Of a stretch of 64,000 bases of DNA, positions 17,340 to 25,320 are shown piece after piece. The translations under genes were made by a program, and so were the position numbers. The notes beneath the pieces were generated by a model. That model saw nothing but the letters and a program-made list of their open reading frames with translations. It was not told the DNA's origin and made no database searches. The stretch is from positions 62,001 through 126,000 of the forward strand of contig NZ_JBGQOP010000007.1 in NCBI RefSeq assembly GCF_052119705.1. The letters run 5' to 3'. The stretch is from Oceanimonas sp052119705. GTDB lineage: Bacteria; Pseudomonadota; Gammaproteobacteria; Enterobacterales; Aeromonadaceae. Every line of letters starts with the position of its first letter. The stretch's first letter is position 1.

Positions 17340-18200
17340 ATGAGTCAGGCATTAGACGAACTGTTGGCTTTGCTGGCGCTAGAGCCGTTAGACGAAGGCT
17401 TGTATCGGGGGCAAAGTGCGGACTTAGGCTTTGGTGCCGTATTTGGTGGCCAAGTGATGGGCCAAGCCTTGGCGGCGGCGAAATATACCTTGCCGGCAGA
17501 GCGCCAGGCGCATTCTTTTCATTCTTATTTTCTGCGCCCGGGTGATGTGCATAAGCCCATTATTTATGACGTAGAAAATATTCGCGACGGCAAAACCACC
17601 TCTACTCGCAGGGTAAAGGCGCTGCAGCATGGCAAGCCGATTTTCTATATGACGGCCTCTTTTCAAGAGCCTATCTCCGGCTTCGATCATCAAGTCGCCA
17701 TGCCCGAGGTGGCAGGGCCTGCAGGCTTAGCCGATGACAGTGAGCACATTAAGGCGCTGGCCCAGCACTTGCCGTCCAAGGTGCGCGAAAAATGGTTATC
17801 ATCTCAGCCCATCAGTATGCGCCAAGTAAATTACGTAAATCCCATGGCGCCAGAAAAAGCAGAACCGTTGCGCTATATCTGGCTCAAAGCCAACGGCGAC
17901 TTGCCTAATGATCCGAGTATTCACAAATATTTATTGGCATATGCCTCAGATTTTAACTTCTTGCCGACCGCACTCATGCCCCACGGCCGCTCTTATTGGG
18001 ATCGAGATCTACAAGTGGCGACTATCGATCACTCCATGTGGTTTCATCAGGATTTTAGCTTCGATGATTGGATCTTGTATGTCATGGAAAGCCCACGGGC
18101 CAGCGGCGGCCGCGGCCTAGTACAAGGTCGGTTTTATACCCGTGACGGCATTTTAGTTGCCAGCACCATGCAAGAAGGCATTATCCGCAAAAGACAGTGA
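17340..18200 (+). CDS. tesB: Acyl-CoA thioesterase II
   Basis: Hydrolyses medium- and long-chain acyl-CoA to free fatty acid and CoA in the cytoplasm. 286 residues, the same as E. coli TesB. It is a double hot-dog protein: the first half contains GGQVMGQALAAA and HSFHSYFLRPGD, the second half contains ATIDHSMWFH (catalytic Asp) and GRGLVQGRFYTRDG (catalytic Gln/Thr region). ATG 17340 lies at the foot of a perfect 12-bp hairpin that covers its ribosome site. Monocistronic by context. Confidence 0.92.
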   Translation: MSQALDELLALLALEPLDEGLYRGQSADLGFGAVFGGQVMGQALAAAKYTLPAERQAHSFHSYFLRPGDVHKPIIYDVENIRDGKTTSTRRVKALQHGKPIFYMTASFQEPISGFDHQVAMPEVAGPAGLADDSEHIKALAQHLPSKVREKWLSSQPISMRQVNYVNPMAPEKAEPLRYIWLKANGDLPNDPSIHKYLLAYASDFNFLPTALMPHGRSYWDRDLQVATIDHSMWFHQDFSFDDWILYVMESPRASGGRGLVQGRFYTRDGILVASTMQEGIIRKRQ

Positions 18201-18427
18201 AGGGTGAAGCGTAAAGGGATAAAGGAACACACCTACAAACAGCTTCCTGTAGGCGGCCGCTTCAGCTGGCAGTCCAGTCTCAGCGGGATTTTTTATGTTA
18301 TTCTGGTCTTCCTAGCTAGTGTGATGATCTCGCCGTTAAACCGTCATCCTGACGGATGTCAGGATCTTGCTATTGTTGTGTGCTCGTCCACTTCACTCTT
18401 TACCCTTTACTCAAAACCGAGAATTAA
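18201..18427. repeat. tesB-ung spacer: heptads, partial MITE, REP-like palindrome
   Basis: 18197-18222 is GTGAAGG GTGAAGC GTAAAGG heptads. 18244-18290 (CCGCTTCAGCTGGCAGTC.. GTCTCAGCGGGA) matches the centre of the 233-bp MITE in reverse orientation, a partial third copy. 18341-18366 holds the GTCATCCTGACGG..GTCAGGATCT palindrome. 18386-18417 is CACTTCA CTCTTTA CCCTTTA heptads. All four repeat classes of the window are therefore packed in 220 bases. Confidence 0.65.
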
Positions 18428-19120
18428 ATGGCTCTAACCTGGAATCAGCTTATCGAACACGAACAACAACAGCCTTATCTGCGCCAGACTCTGGATTTTG
18501 TCGAGCAAGAGCGGGCGGCAGGTAAGGTGATTTATCCGCCTGCGGCAGAGGTATTTACTGCTTTTAAGCTGACGCCGCTCGACCAAGTAAAGGTAGTGAT
18601 CCTCGGCCAAGACCCTTACCACGGACCTAATCAAGCCCATGGCTTAAGCTTTTCGGTACTGCCCGGCGTTAAGGTGCCGCCTTCGTTACGTAATATGTAC
18701 AAAGAGCTAAGCACAGATATTCCGGGTTTTATCACCCCCGATCACGGCCACTTAAGCTCGTGGGCAGAGCAGGGCGTGCTGATGATCAATACTGTGCTTA
18801 CCGTTGAACAAGGCAAGGCGCACTCTCATGCCAAATTAGGTTGGGAAGCCTTTACCGATCAGGTTATCCAAACCGTGAATGAACATTGCCAAGGCGTGGT
18901 ATTTTTACTGTGGGGTGCTCACGCCCAGAGAAAAGGTGCGCTGCTAGATAGTCAACGCCACCATATTCTGAGCGCCGCTCATCCTAGCCCCTTATCCGCC
19001 TATCATGGCTTTTTCGGCTGCCAGCATTTCTCGCAAACCAACCTGCTATTACAACAGCAAGGTAAAGAGCCAATTGATTGGGCAAAACTAAACCCAAACC
19101 CCTTTGCCACGGAAAAATAG
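18428..19120 (+). CDS. ung: Uracil-DNA glycosylase
   Basis: Family 1 uracil-DNA glycosylase that removes uracil from DNA to start base-excision repair. 230 residues (E. coli 229). The water-activating loop GQDPYHG has Asp62 as the catalytic residue. The uracil-binding LLWGAHAQRKG and the minor-groove HPSPLSAYHGFFGCQHFS loop with catalytic His are intact. ATG 18428 has no strong ribosome site; the next in-frame candidates would truncate conserved sequence. Confidence 0.95.
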   Translation: MALTWNQLIEHEQQQPYLRQTLDFVEQERAAGKVIYPPAAEVFTAFKLTPLDQVKVVILGQDPYHGPNQAHGLSFSVLPGVKVPPSLRNMYKELSTDIPGFITPDHGHLSSWAEQGVLMINTVLTVEQGKAHSHAKLGWEAFTDQVIQTVNEHCQGVVFLLWGAHAQRKGALLDSQRHHILSAAHPSPLSAYHGFFGCQHFSQTNLLLQQQGKEPIDWAKLNPNPFATEK

Positions 19121-20270
19121 AGCTGAGGGCTAAAAAGACTTTAATGTGTAAGGGCAAAGATAGCGCCCGGCGCCCAGCACCAAGGTAAATCAATAGCTGG
19201 TTTGGGTATTACTCTATATGCCGTCTTACCGGGCCTGCCCCGGTATCTCGCTCTTTGTCTAGCTAGGCGCTGGGCGCTCGGCGCTTATGTTTACTATTCT
19301 CCAATCCCTCGCTAATTGTCTAGCTGGGCGCAGGGCGCTGTTTCTAAGTTTCGACTGCGACGAAATGCGAGAGCACTTTATCTGCAACGGAATCCACGGA
19401 ACCCACGGAAAAATAGCGATCAAATCTGAAAAAAAATTCTATGATTAAGACCTTACAAAAAAGAGGTATTAGTCATTTTTCGTCCATCTCAGCTTAATTT
19501 TTCCGTGTTCTTCTGTGGGTTCCGTGGCAAAAAGGTCTTTAATTTTATCTATCTTACCGGTATTAAGGCTTCGTCATTCTGGGCCTGACCCTGTATCTCG
19601 CTCTTTGTCTAAGGCCTAAACCAGATCCTGACGTGCGTCAGGATGACGGCTAAAAAGCAGTGATTGGGGAGCTGGGACTAGGGACTAGTAACTAGTAACA
19701 ACGCCAAGCACTGGTTTTAACCATTCCCAACTCCCAGCGCCAAGGTAAATCAAGAGCTGGTTTGGGTATTATTCTTTATGCCGTCTTACCGGATTTACTC
19801 CGGTATCTCGCTCTTTGTCTAAGGCCTAAACCAGATCCTGACGTACGTCAGGATGACAGCTAAAGAGCAGTGAGTGGGCAGCTGGGATTGGTGATTAGTT
19901 AAATATAAGCACTTAGCCGCTGTTCTTCCTTAGCGATTAAAATCACTTTTCGATTTTATCCCTATTTTTCCGTTGGTTCTGCGTTCTTCCGTTGCAAAAA
20001 TAGTTTTCGGTTTGAGCTTTCTTAACTCGGCACTAGAAGCCTGGCGCTTGTTTCCAACCCCTTCGTCGCCAGTCATTTGGGCTTATGTCAAATCTCAGCT
20101 CTTACCATTTAAGGAGTCTTGGTCAGATCTCATCTCTATTTTTCCGTGTTCTTTCGTGTATTCCGTGGCAAAAATGCTGTTAGCTGTTAGCTTCCAACCC
20201 TAGCCGAAATCCCGTAAACTTACGCACCTTTAAAATTTATTGGGTTAGCTCAGTAAATTTACCTTCAAAA
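19121..20270. other. 1.15-kb gene-free repeat cluster between ung and the O-antigen locus
   Basis: No supported gene. Contents: GCGCCCG/GCGCTNG heptads at 19163-19184, 19261-19285 and 19323-19340; a full GCAACGAAA-type element at 19383-19530 (CCACGGAA variant); right halves at 19935-19998 and 20112-20175; GGGACTA GGGACTA GTAACTA heptads at 19676-19700; perfect palindromes ATCCTGACG-TG-CGTCAGGAT at 19625-19644 and its near copy at 19835-19854. A direct duplication is also present: GGTAAATCAA..GGTTTGGGTATTA to TATCTCGCTCTTTGTCT occurs at 19187-19260 and 19744-19820, and a block from TATCTCGCTC to GCAGCTGGGA recurs at 19594 and 19804. Confidence 0.65.
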
Positions 20271-20324
20271 ACAGCTTATGGCCTTGGGGATTAGCCAACT
20301 GAACCCTATGGGCGGTAGCGTGCC
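20271..20324 (+). promoter_or_regulatory. JUMPStart with ops element (RfaH recruitment site)
   Basis: GGCGGTAGCGTG at 20311-20322 is the canonical ops core, preceded by a degenerate JUMPStart-like stretch. It lies 59 bases before wzz in the sense strand. In enterobacteria and relatives, ops in the non-template strand recruits RfaH to paused RNA polymerase and prevents Rho termination over long O-antigen and capsule operons. This implies that the 20.4-38 kb genes are read as one RfaH-dependent transcript. Confidence 0.88.
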
Positions 20325-20381
20325 TAAATCTCAAAAACATAAAATAAAAAACCTTATAATTCAAAGGATTAAAAAGAAGTC

Positions 20382-21182
20382 ATGACTCAAGTACCCCAAA
20401 GGAAAGATGCTGAATTTAGTCAACCTATGCCTCGCCACGCCTACCAGGACGATGAGATTTCTTTGGTTGATCTAGCCAAAACCCTAGTTAAACGTTGGCG
20501 GTTAATGCTAGGAGTTTTCTTAGTTGTAGTATTTGGAGGTTTGGCTTATGCGCTTACCTTATCTACTCCGTACGAGTACACCACTATTTACAGCGGTGCC
20601 GAAGCCAGCCCCGGTACCTCGCTGGAGTCTACTGCCAGCTTAGAATCTAAAGTGAATAGTCTCTATATACCGCAACAAACTCGGCATTTATTGCAAACTA
20701 AGCAGCTAGAAAAACTCCCCTTTAAAGTCACGGTCAGCATACCTAAAGATACCAATTTAATTACCTTAACGAGCAAAGCGCAAGAAGCTGACAAGGACTT
20801 AGTAACAGATTTACATCATGGAATTATTACCCAGCTTAAAGCCGAGCAAGACCGCCAAACAGAGCAACGAGTTAGTATTTTACAGCAAAGACTAGACGCC
20901 GCTAAAGAGCAGTTAAAACTTACTATGACTTTGGAGTCTAACAAGTCCGGAGAAATTGCTACTGCTTTAATGGCAAGTGTAAGTAGTTTAGAGTCAGACA
21001 TATCCAGCTTTGCTAATGGCAGAATAGTAGACGAGGTAAGCCAAAGCTTGCAGCCCAAAGGCATCAGTAAGTCCTTAATAATGGTACTTGCCATAGTGTT
21101 AGGCGGCATGTTGGCTGTAATGGCGGTATTTGTTCGCGAGTTTTCTTCCAAAGTATGTAGTAGCTTAAAAGAAGATAATTAA
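20382..21182 (+). CDS. wzz: O-antigen chain-length regulator Wzz
   Basis: Polysaccharide co-polymerase that sets O-antigen chain length in the inner membrane and periplasm. 266 residues. N-terminal cytosolic DEISLVDLAKTLVKRWR leads into TM1 at about 46-66. The periplasmic region (about 67-225) is mainly helical and coiled-coil with many Gln/Glu/Lys residues. TM2 is at about 228-250, with a short cytoplasmic tail. It is shorter than the 320-370 residues usual for Wzz, and a full Pro/Gly-rich motif before TM2 is weak (LQPKGISK). First gene of the locus. Confidence 0.8.
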   Translation: MTQVPQRKDAEFSQPMPRHAYQDDEISLVDLAKTLVKRWRLMLGVFLVVVFGGLAYALTLSTPYEYTTIYSGAEASPGTSLESTASLESKVNSLYIPQQTRHLLQTKQLEKLPFKVTVSIPKDTNLITLTSKAQEADKDLVTDLHHGIITQLKAEQDRQTEQRVSILQQRLDAAKEQLKLTMTLESNKSGEIATALMASVSSLESDISSFANGRIVDEVSQSLQPKGISKSLIMVLAIVLGGMLAVMAVFVREFSSKVCSSLKEDN

Positions 21183-21254
21183 TGTCTTTAAGCTACTGAC
21201 GTTTAAACTAATTTGCTTAGCAATAAATTTTCTAGTGATGGATATTACAATATT

Positions 21255-22565
21255 ATGAAAATCTTAGTTACCGGTGGTGCTGGTTTCATCGGGTCTGCCG
21301 TTATTCGGCATATAATTGAAAATACAGAAGATAGTGTAGTTAACCTAGATAAGCTCACTTACGCCGGTAACTTAGAAAACTTACTAACAGTTAATAACAG
21401 CGAACGCTACACTTTCGAACAGGTAGATATTTGTGACCGTGCAGAGTTAGATCGTGTATTCCAAGAGCACCAGCCCGATGCAGTAATGCACTTAGCAGCA
21501 GAAAGCCACGTTGATAGATCAATAGATGGGCCAAGCGATTTTATCCAAACCAATATCGTTGGTACCTATAACTTACTAGAAGCTGCAAGAGCCTATTGGA
21601 ATGAGCTAGACACTGAGCGAAAGCAAGCTTTCAAGTTTCATCACATTAGTACCGATGAAGTCTACGGCGATCTTCCCCATCCTTCGGATGGCAGTGTTGA
21701 GTGCATAGTGGTGAGTGATGAGTTGAAAGAAAGTGTTGAGGGTTTAGTGTTGAGTGATGAGTTGAAAGAAAGTGTTGAGGGTTTAGTGTTGAGTGATGAG
21801 TTGCAAGATCAAACACTCAAAACTCAAAACTCAGCACTAAGCACTGAAGTACCACTCAACACTCAACACTCACAACTTAACACTACGGAAGCTTCGCTTC
21901 CGTTATTCACTGAGCAGACCGCCTATGCTCCCAGTAGCCCGTACTCGGCAAGTAAAGCGAGTTCTGATCATTTAGTCCGCGCTTGGTTACGCACTTATGG
22001 TTTTCCCACATTGATCACTAATTGCTCCAATAACTACGGGCCTTATCACTTTCCAGAAAAATTGATCCCGTTAGTGATACTCAATGCGCTGGAAGGCAAA
22101 CCCTTACCCATCTACGGCAAAGGCGACCAAATTCGTGACTGGCTACATGTAGAAGACCACGCCCGTGCGCTTTACAAAGTAGTGACTGAAGGCATAGTAG
22201 GTGAAACCTACAACATCGGCGGCCACAACGAAAAAACTAACCTAGAAGTAGTGCAAACCATCTGCACCATCCTGGATGAGTTAGTTCCACTCAACACTCA
22301 GCATTCAAAACTCAACACTGAAGAACCACTCAACACTCAACACTCAAAACTCATCACTTACGTCAGTGATAGACCTGGCCACGACCGCCGCTATGCCATA
22401 GATGCCAGCAAAATCGAGCGCGAACTCGGCTGGAAGCCACAAGAAACGTTTGAATCTGGTATTCGCAGCACTGTGCAGTGGTATTTAGATAATCAAGATT
22501 GGGTGAGCAACGTACAAAGTGGGGCTTATCAAAACTGGATCAGCCAGCAGTATGGTGGCGAATAA
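21255..22565 (+). CDS. rmlB: dTDP-glucose 4,6-dehydratase with two heptad-repeat insertions
   Basis: Converts dTDP-glucose to dTDP-4-keto-6-deoxyglucose, the branch point for rhamnose and for 3-amino-3,6-dideoxyhexoses. From ATG 21255 (MKILVTGGAGFIG) it has 436 residues; the family has 350-360. Catalytic S132-TDE135 and the YSASK motif with Tyr230 are present, but the gap between them is 95 residues against about 31 in E. coli. The extra residues are a low-complexity segment encoded at 21694-21885. A second extra segment of about 13 residues is at 22288-22359. The rest (NNYGPYHFPEKLIPL, DWLHVEDHARAL, RPGHDRRYAID) is normal, so the enzyme is probably still active. The rmlD start overlaps its stop (TAATG). 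Confidence 0.93.
   Translation: MKILVTGGAGFIGSAVIRHIIENTEDSVVNLDKLTYAGNLENLLTVNNSERYTFEQVDICDRAELDRVFQEHQPDAVMHLAAESHVDRSIDGPSDFIQTNIVGTYNLLEAARAYWNELDTERKQAFKFHHISTDEVYGDLPHPSDGSVECIVVSDELKESVEGLVLSDELKESVEGLVLSDELQDQTLKTQNSALSTEVPLNTQHSQLNTTEASLPLFTEQTAYAPSSPYSASKASSDHLVRAWLRTYGFPTLITNCSNNYGPYHFPEKLIPLVILNALEGKPLPIYGKGDQIRDWLHVEDHARALYKVVTEGIVGETYNIGGHNEKTNLEVVQTICTILDELVPLNTQHSKLNTEEPLNTQHSKLITYVSDRPGHDRRYAIDASKIERELGWKPQETFESGIRSTVQWYLDNQDWVSNVQSGAYQNWISQQYGGE
21694..21885. repeat. In-frame heptad/39-bp repeat insertion inside rmlB (site 1)
   Basis: 21710-21806 contains a 39-bp unit (13 codons, VLSDELKESVEGL) repeated more than twice, itself built of GTGTTGA GTGATGA GTTGAAA heptamers. 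21812-21880 carries the complementary dialect (ACTCAAA ACTCAAA ACTCAGC ACTAAGC, later ACTCAAC ACTCAAC ACTCACA). The two halves are mutually inverted and could fold into a long hairpin in DNA or mRNA. The reading frame stays open throughout. Confidence 0.85.
22288..22359. repeat. In-frame heptad/39-bp repeat insertion inside rmlB (site 2)
   Basis: Two copies, 39 bases apart (start 22287 and 22326), of CCACTCAACACTCA.. blocks encode PLNTQHSKL twice. The units are ACTCAAC/ACTCAAA heptamers, the same dialect as the right half of site 1. E. coli RmlB has a short loop between DEIVP and ITYVADRPGHD here. Confidence 0.85.
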
Positions 22566-23476
22566 TGCACATCTTATTACTGGGAAAAAATGGCCAAGTG
22601 GGCTGGGAGTTGCAACGTGCTCTTGCACCTTTGGGCACTGTCACTGCTCTGGATAGACACTCAGCAGATTACTGTGGTGACCTAACTCAACCAGAAGCGC
22701 TTGCCAATACCATACGCAGCCTTAAGCCTGATGTTATTGTTAATGCTGCCGCCTATACGGCAGTCGATAAAGCCGAAAGTGAGCCTATACAGGCGCGCCA
22801 AATTAATGCCGATATCTTGGCCGTTATTGCTATTGAGGCCAACAAGCTGGGTGCGTGGCTGATCCACTACTCCACCGATTATGTCTTTAATGGCGAGGGG
22901 GCTAGCCCTTGGCAAGAAGATGATATTAGTGCACCTTTGAGTGTGTATGGCGCTACTAAGCTGGCTGGCGAAAACTTTATTACTCAAAATTGTAAACAAT
23001 ATCTTATCTTCCGTACCAGCTGGGTGTACGGCAGCCGCGGCAATAACTTCGCAAAAACCATGTTGCGTTTAGCTAAAGAGCGCGACGCCTTGAACGTAAT
23101 AAACGATCAAATTGGGGCGCCCACTGGAGCTGATTTAATCGCCGATTGTACCGCTCACGCCGTTCGTATTGTTATGAGTCAAAGCACAGAGCATGCGCCA
23201 AGCTTAACTGGCGTCTACCACTTGGCAGCCAGCGGCGAAACCAACTGGCATGACTATGCGACTTTAGTGTTTAAAGAAGCAAGAAACCATGGCGTAACGC
23301 TTAAGCTTAATAATCTAAATGCAATTAGTACTCTTGAGTATCCAACACCGGCCTCGCGGCCCCTTAACTCGCGGTTAAATACCGAAAAATTACGCACAGC
23401 ATTTAATCTCAGATTACCACCTTGGCAGCAAGGTGTAAGCCGCATGCTAACTGAAATATTGGAGCAGAACTCTTGA
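22565..23476 (+). CDS. rmlD: dTDP-4-dehydrorhamnose reductase
   Basis: Last step of dTDP-L-rhamnose synthesis, an NAD(P)H-dependent SDR. From ATG 22565 it has 303 residues. The glycine-rich loop LLLGKNGQVGWEL is at the N-terminus, NAAAYTAVDKAESEP follows, and the catalytic YGATKLAGE (YxxxK) and RTSWVYG segments are intact. The upstream extension of the frame into rmlB is not used; the start overlaps the rmlB stop by one base. Confidence 0.94.
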   Translation: MHILLLGKNGQVGWELQRALAPLGTVTALDRHSADYCGDLTQPEALANTIRSLKPDVIVNAAAYTAVDKAESEPIQARQINADILAVIAIEANKLGAWLIHYSTDYVFNGEGASPWQEDDISAPLSVYGATKLAGENFITQNCKQYLIFRTSWVYGSRGNNFAKTMLRLAKERDALNVINDQIGAPTGADLIADCTAHAVRIVMSQSTEHAPSLTGVYHLAASGETNWHDYATLVFKEARNHGVTLKLNNLNAISTLEYPTPASRPLNSRLNTEKLRTAFNLRLPPWQQGVSRMLTEILEQNS

Positions 23477-24375
23477 AGCAGCAACAAACGAGCACGCGTA
23501 AAGGTATTATTTTAGCGGGCGGCTCGGGTACCCGGTTATATCCTGTTACCATGACGGTGAGCAAACAACTGCTGCCGGTTTATGATAAGCCGATGATTTA
23601 TTATCCATTGTGCACATTAATGCTGGCTGGCATTAAAGACATTTTAATTATTAGCACTCCGCAAGATACGCCGCGCTTTGAACAACTATTAGGCGATGGC
23701 AGCCAATGGGGATTGAACCTAAAATATGCTGTGCAGCCAAGTCCAGATGGCTTAGCTCAGGCTTTTATTATTGGTGAAGACTTTATTGGTAACGATGACT
23801 GTGCGTTAGTGCTTGGCGATAACATCTTCTTTGGCCATAACCTGCAACAAGAGCTAGAGCAAGCTGGCCGCCAAACCTCAGGCGCTACTGTGTTTGCCTA
23901 TCATGTGCAAGATCCTGAACGATATGGCGTAGTGGACTTTAATGCACAAGGCCAAGCGCTCAGCTTAGAAGAAAAGCCCCGTGAGCCCAAGAGCAACTAT
24001 GCGGTCACCGGCTTGTATTTTTACGACAATCAGGTGATTGAAATTGCAAAAAACATTAAGCCTTCACACCGTGGTGAGCTAGAAATAACCGACGTGAATA
24101 AAGTCTATTTAGAGCGCAAGCAGCTATCGGTGACCACCATGGGGCGTGGTTATGCATGGCTTGATACGGGAACTCACGACAGCTTAATGGAAGCAGGCAC
24201 TTTTATTCAGACTATAGAGCAGCGCCAAGGCTTAAAAGTAGCCTGCCCAGAGGAAATAGCCTATCGCAAAGGTTTCATCAATGCTGATCAAGTACAAAAG
24301 TTGGCACAACCTTTAGCTAAGAATGCTTACGGGCAGTATTTGTTCAACTTAATTAAACCAGGATACAGAGGTTAA
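23473..24375 (+). CDS. rmlA: Glucose-1-phosphate thymidylyltransferase
   Basis: Makes dTDP-glucose from dTTP and glucose-1-phosphate, the first step of the pathway. 300 residues. The nucleotidyltransferase signature GIILAGGSGTRLYPVT is at 11-26, with KQLLPVYDKPMIYYPL and LGDNIFFGH. TTG 23473 is the likely start: it overlaps the rmlD stop as TTGA, and GGAG lies 8 bases upstream. Gene order B-D-A-C matches many gammaproteobacterial rml operons. Confidence 0.94.
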   Translation: MKQQQTSTRKGIILAGGSGTRLYPVTMTVSKQLLPVYDKPMIYYPLCTLMLAGIKDILIISTPQDTPRFEQLLGDGSQWGLNLKYAVQPSPDGLAQAFIIGEDFIGNDDCALVLGDNIFFGHNLQQELEQAGRQTSGATVFAYHVQDPERYGVVDFNAQGQALSLEEKPREPKSNYAVTGLYFYDNQVIEIAKNIKPSHRGELEITDVNKVYLERKQLSVTTMGRGYAWLDTGTHDSLMEAGTFIQTIEQRQGLKVACPEEIAYRKGFINADQVQKLAQPLAKNAYGQYLFNLIKPGYRG

Positions 24376-24376
24376 A

Positions 24377-24928
24377 ATGAATGTTATTAATACAGCTATT
24401 CCTGATGTGCTGATTTTTGAGCCTAAAATATTCGGTGACGATCGAGGTTTTTTTTATGAGAGCTTCAATCAGCAGCAATTTGAACAGTCTGTAGGCCAGG
24501 CGGTTAGCTTTGTACAAGATAATCACTCTCGTTCAAGCAAAGGGGTACTGCGCGGGCTGCACTATCAACTTGCACCTTACGCACAAGGCAAACTGGTAAG
24601 AGTAGTACAGGGTGAAGTATTTGACGTTGCTGTAGATATTCGTAACAGCTCACCTACTTTTGGCCAGTGGGTAGGAGCGAATCTATCGGCTGAAAACAAA
24701 CGTCAATTATGGATACCTGAAGGCTTTGCGCATGGCTTTATAACGTTGAGTGACAGTGCAGATTTTTTATATAAAACCACCAATTACTATGCCCCAGCTT
24801 ACGAAAGAACCATTTTATGGAGCGATCACGAATTAGCTATTAAATGGCCTACTTCTATTAAGCCTCATGTTAGTCAAAAAGATAAAGATGCGCTTTCTTT
24901 CAACCAAGCGATGCAGGAGAAATTATGA
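24377..24928 (+). CDS. rmlC: dTDP-4-dehydrorhamnose 3,5-epimerase
   Basis: Cupin-fold epimerase producing dTDP-4-keto-L-rhamnose. 183 residues, the family length. FVQDNHSRSSKGVLRGLHYQ holds the catalytic His and substrate arginines, and WIPEGFAHGF and YKTTNYYAP match the family. It begins one base after the rmlA stop region and overlaps the next gene by ATGA (24925-24928). Confidence 0.95.
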   Translation: MNVINTAIPDVLIFEPKIFGDDRGFFYESFNQQQFEQSVGQAVSFVQDNHSRSSKGVLRGLHYQLAPYAQGKLVRVVQGEVFDVAVDIRNSSPTFGQWVGANLSAENKRQLWIPEGFAHGFITLSDSADFLYKTTNYYAPAYERTILWSDHELAIKWPTSIKPHVSQKDKDALSFNQAMQEKL

Positions 24929-25320
24929 GCTTATTAGAGTTTATTAATTTCCCCCCACTAGGTGATGAGCGCGGTTCATTAGTGGCTTTAGAAGCTGATA
25001 ATACAGTGCCTTTCGATATCAAGCGTGTCTATTACATCTTCAATACTCAAGCCGGTGTAGCAAGAGGCTTTCATGCCCACCACAACTTAAAGCAAGTAGC
25101 AGTATGTGTCACCGGTAAATGCCGTATGGTGCTTGATGATGGCAAAACTCGCGAAGACGTTTGGTTAGACTCTCCAACTAAAGGTTTATTAATAGGCGAT
25201 TTGGTGTGGCGAGAAATGCATGATTTCAGTGAAGACTGTGTACTGCTAGTGCTAGCCAGCGAACATTATGATGAAGCTGATTATATTCGTGATTATGAAG
25301 AATTTCTGAGGTGTTTATGA
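24925..25320 (+). CDS. fdtA: dTDP-4-keto-6-deoxyhexose 3,4-ketoisomerase (FdtA/QdtA/WxcM-like)
   Basis: Small cupin that shifts the keto group of dTDP-4-keto-6-deoxyglucose to C3, committing it to 3-amino-3,6-dideoxy sugars (Fuc3N or Qui3N). 131 residues, as in the FdtA family. GDERGSLVALE, VYYIFN, RGFHAHHNLKQVAVCVTGKCRMVLDDG (cupin with catalytic His pair) and the C-terminal ASEHYDEADYIRDYEEFL are typical. FdtA and QdtA differ by small active-site features that cannot be separated by eye, so the galacto or gluco product is open. Overlaps rmlC and the acyltransferase by ATGA on both sides. Confidence 0.85.
   Translation: MSLLEFINFPPLGDERGSLVALEADNTVPFDIKRVYYIFNTQAGVARGFHAHHNLKQVAVCVTGKCRMVLDDGKTREDVWLDSPTKGLLIGDLVWREMHDFSEDCVLLVLASEHYDEADYIRDYEEFLRCL

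Noticed and set aside
21694..21885. Intein in rmlB
   Set aside because: The extra segment is under 75 residues, low complexity and repeat-built, with no splicing-junction Cys/Ser/His-Asn motifs.
21694..22359. CRISPR-like array from the spaced repeats
   Set aside because: Units are 7 or 39 bp, contiguous and in frame; there are no unique spacers and no cas genes.
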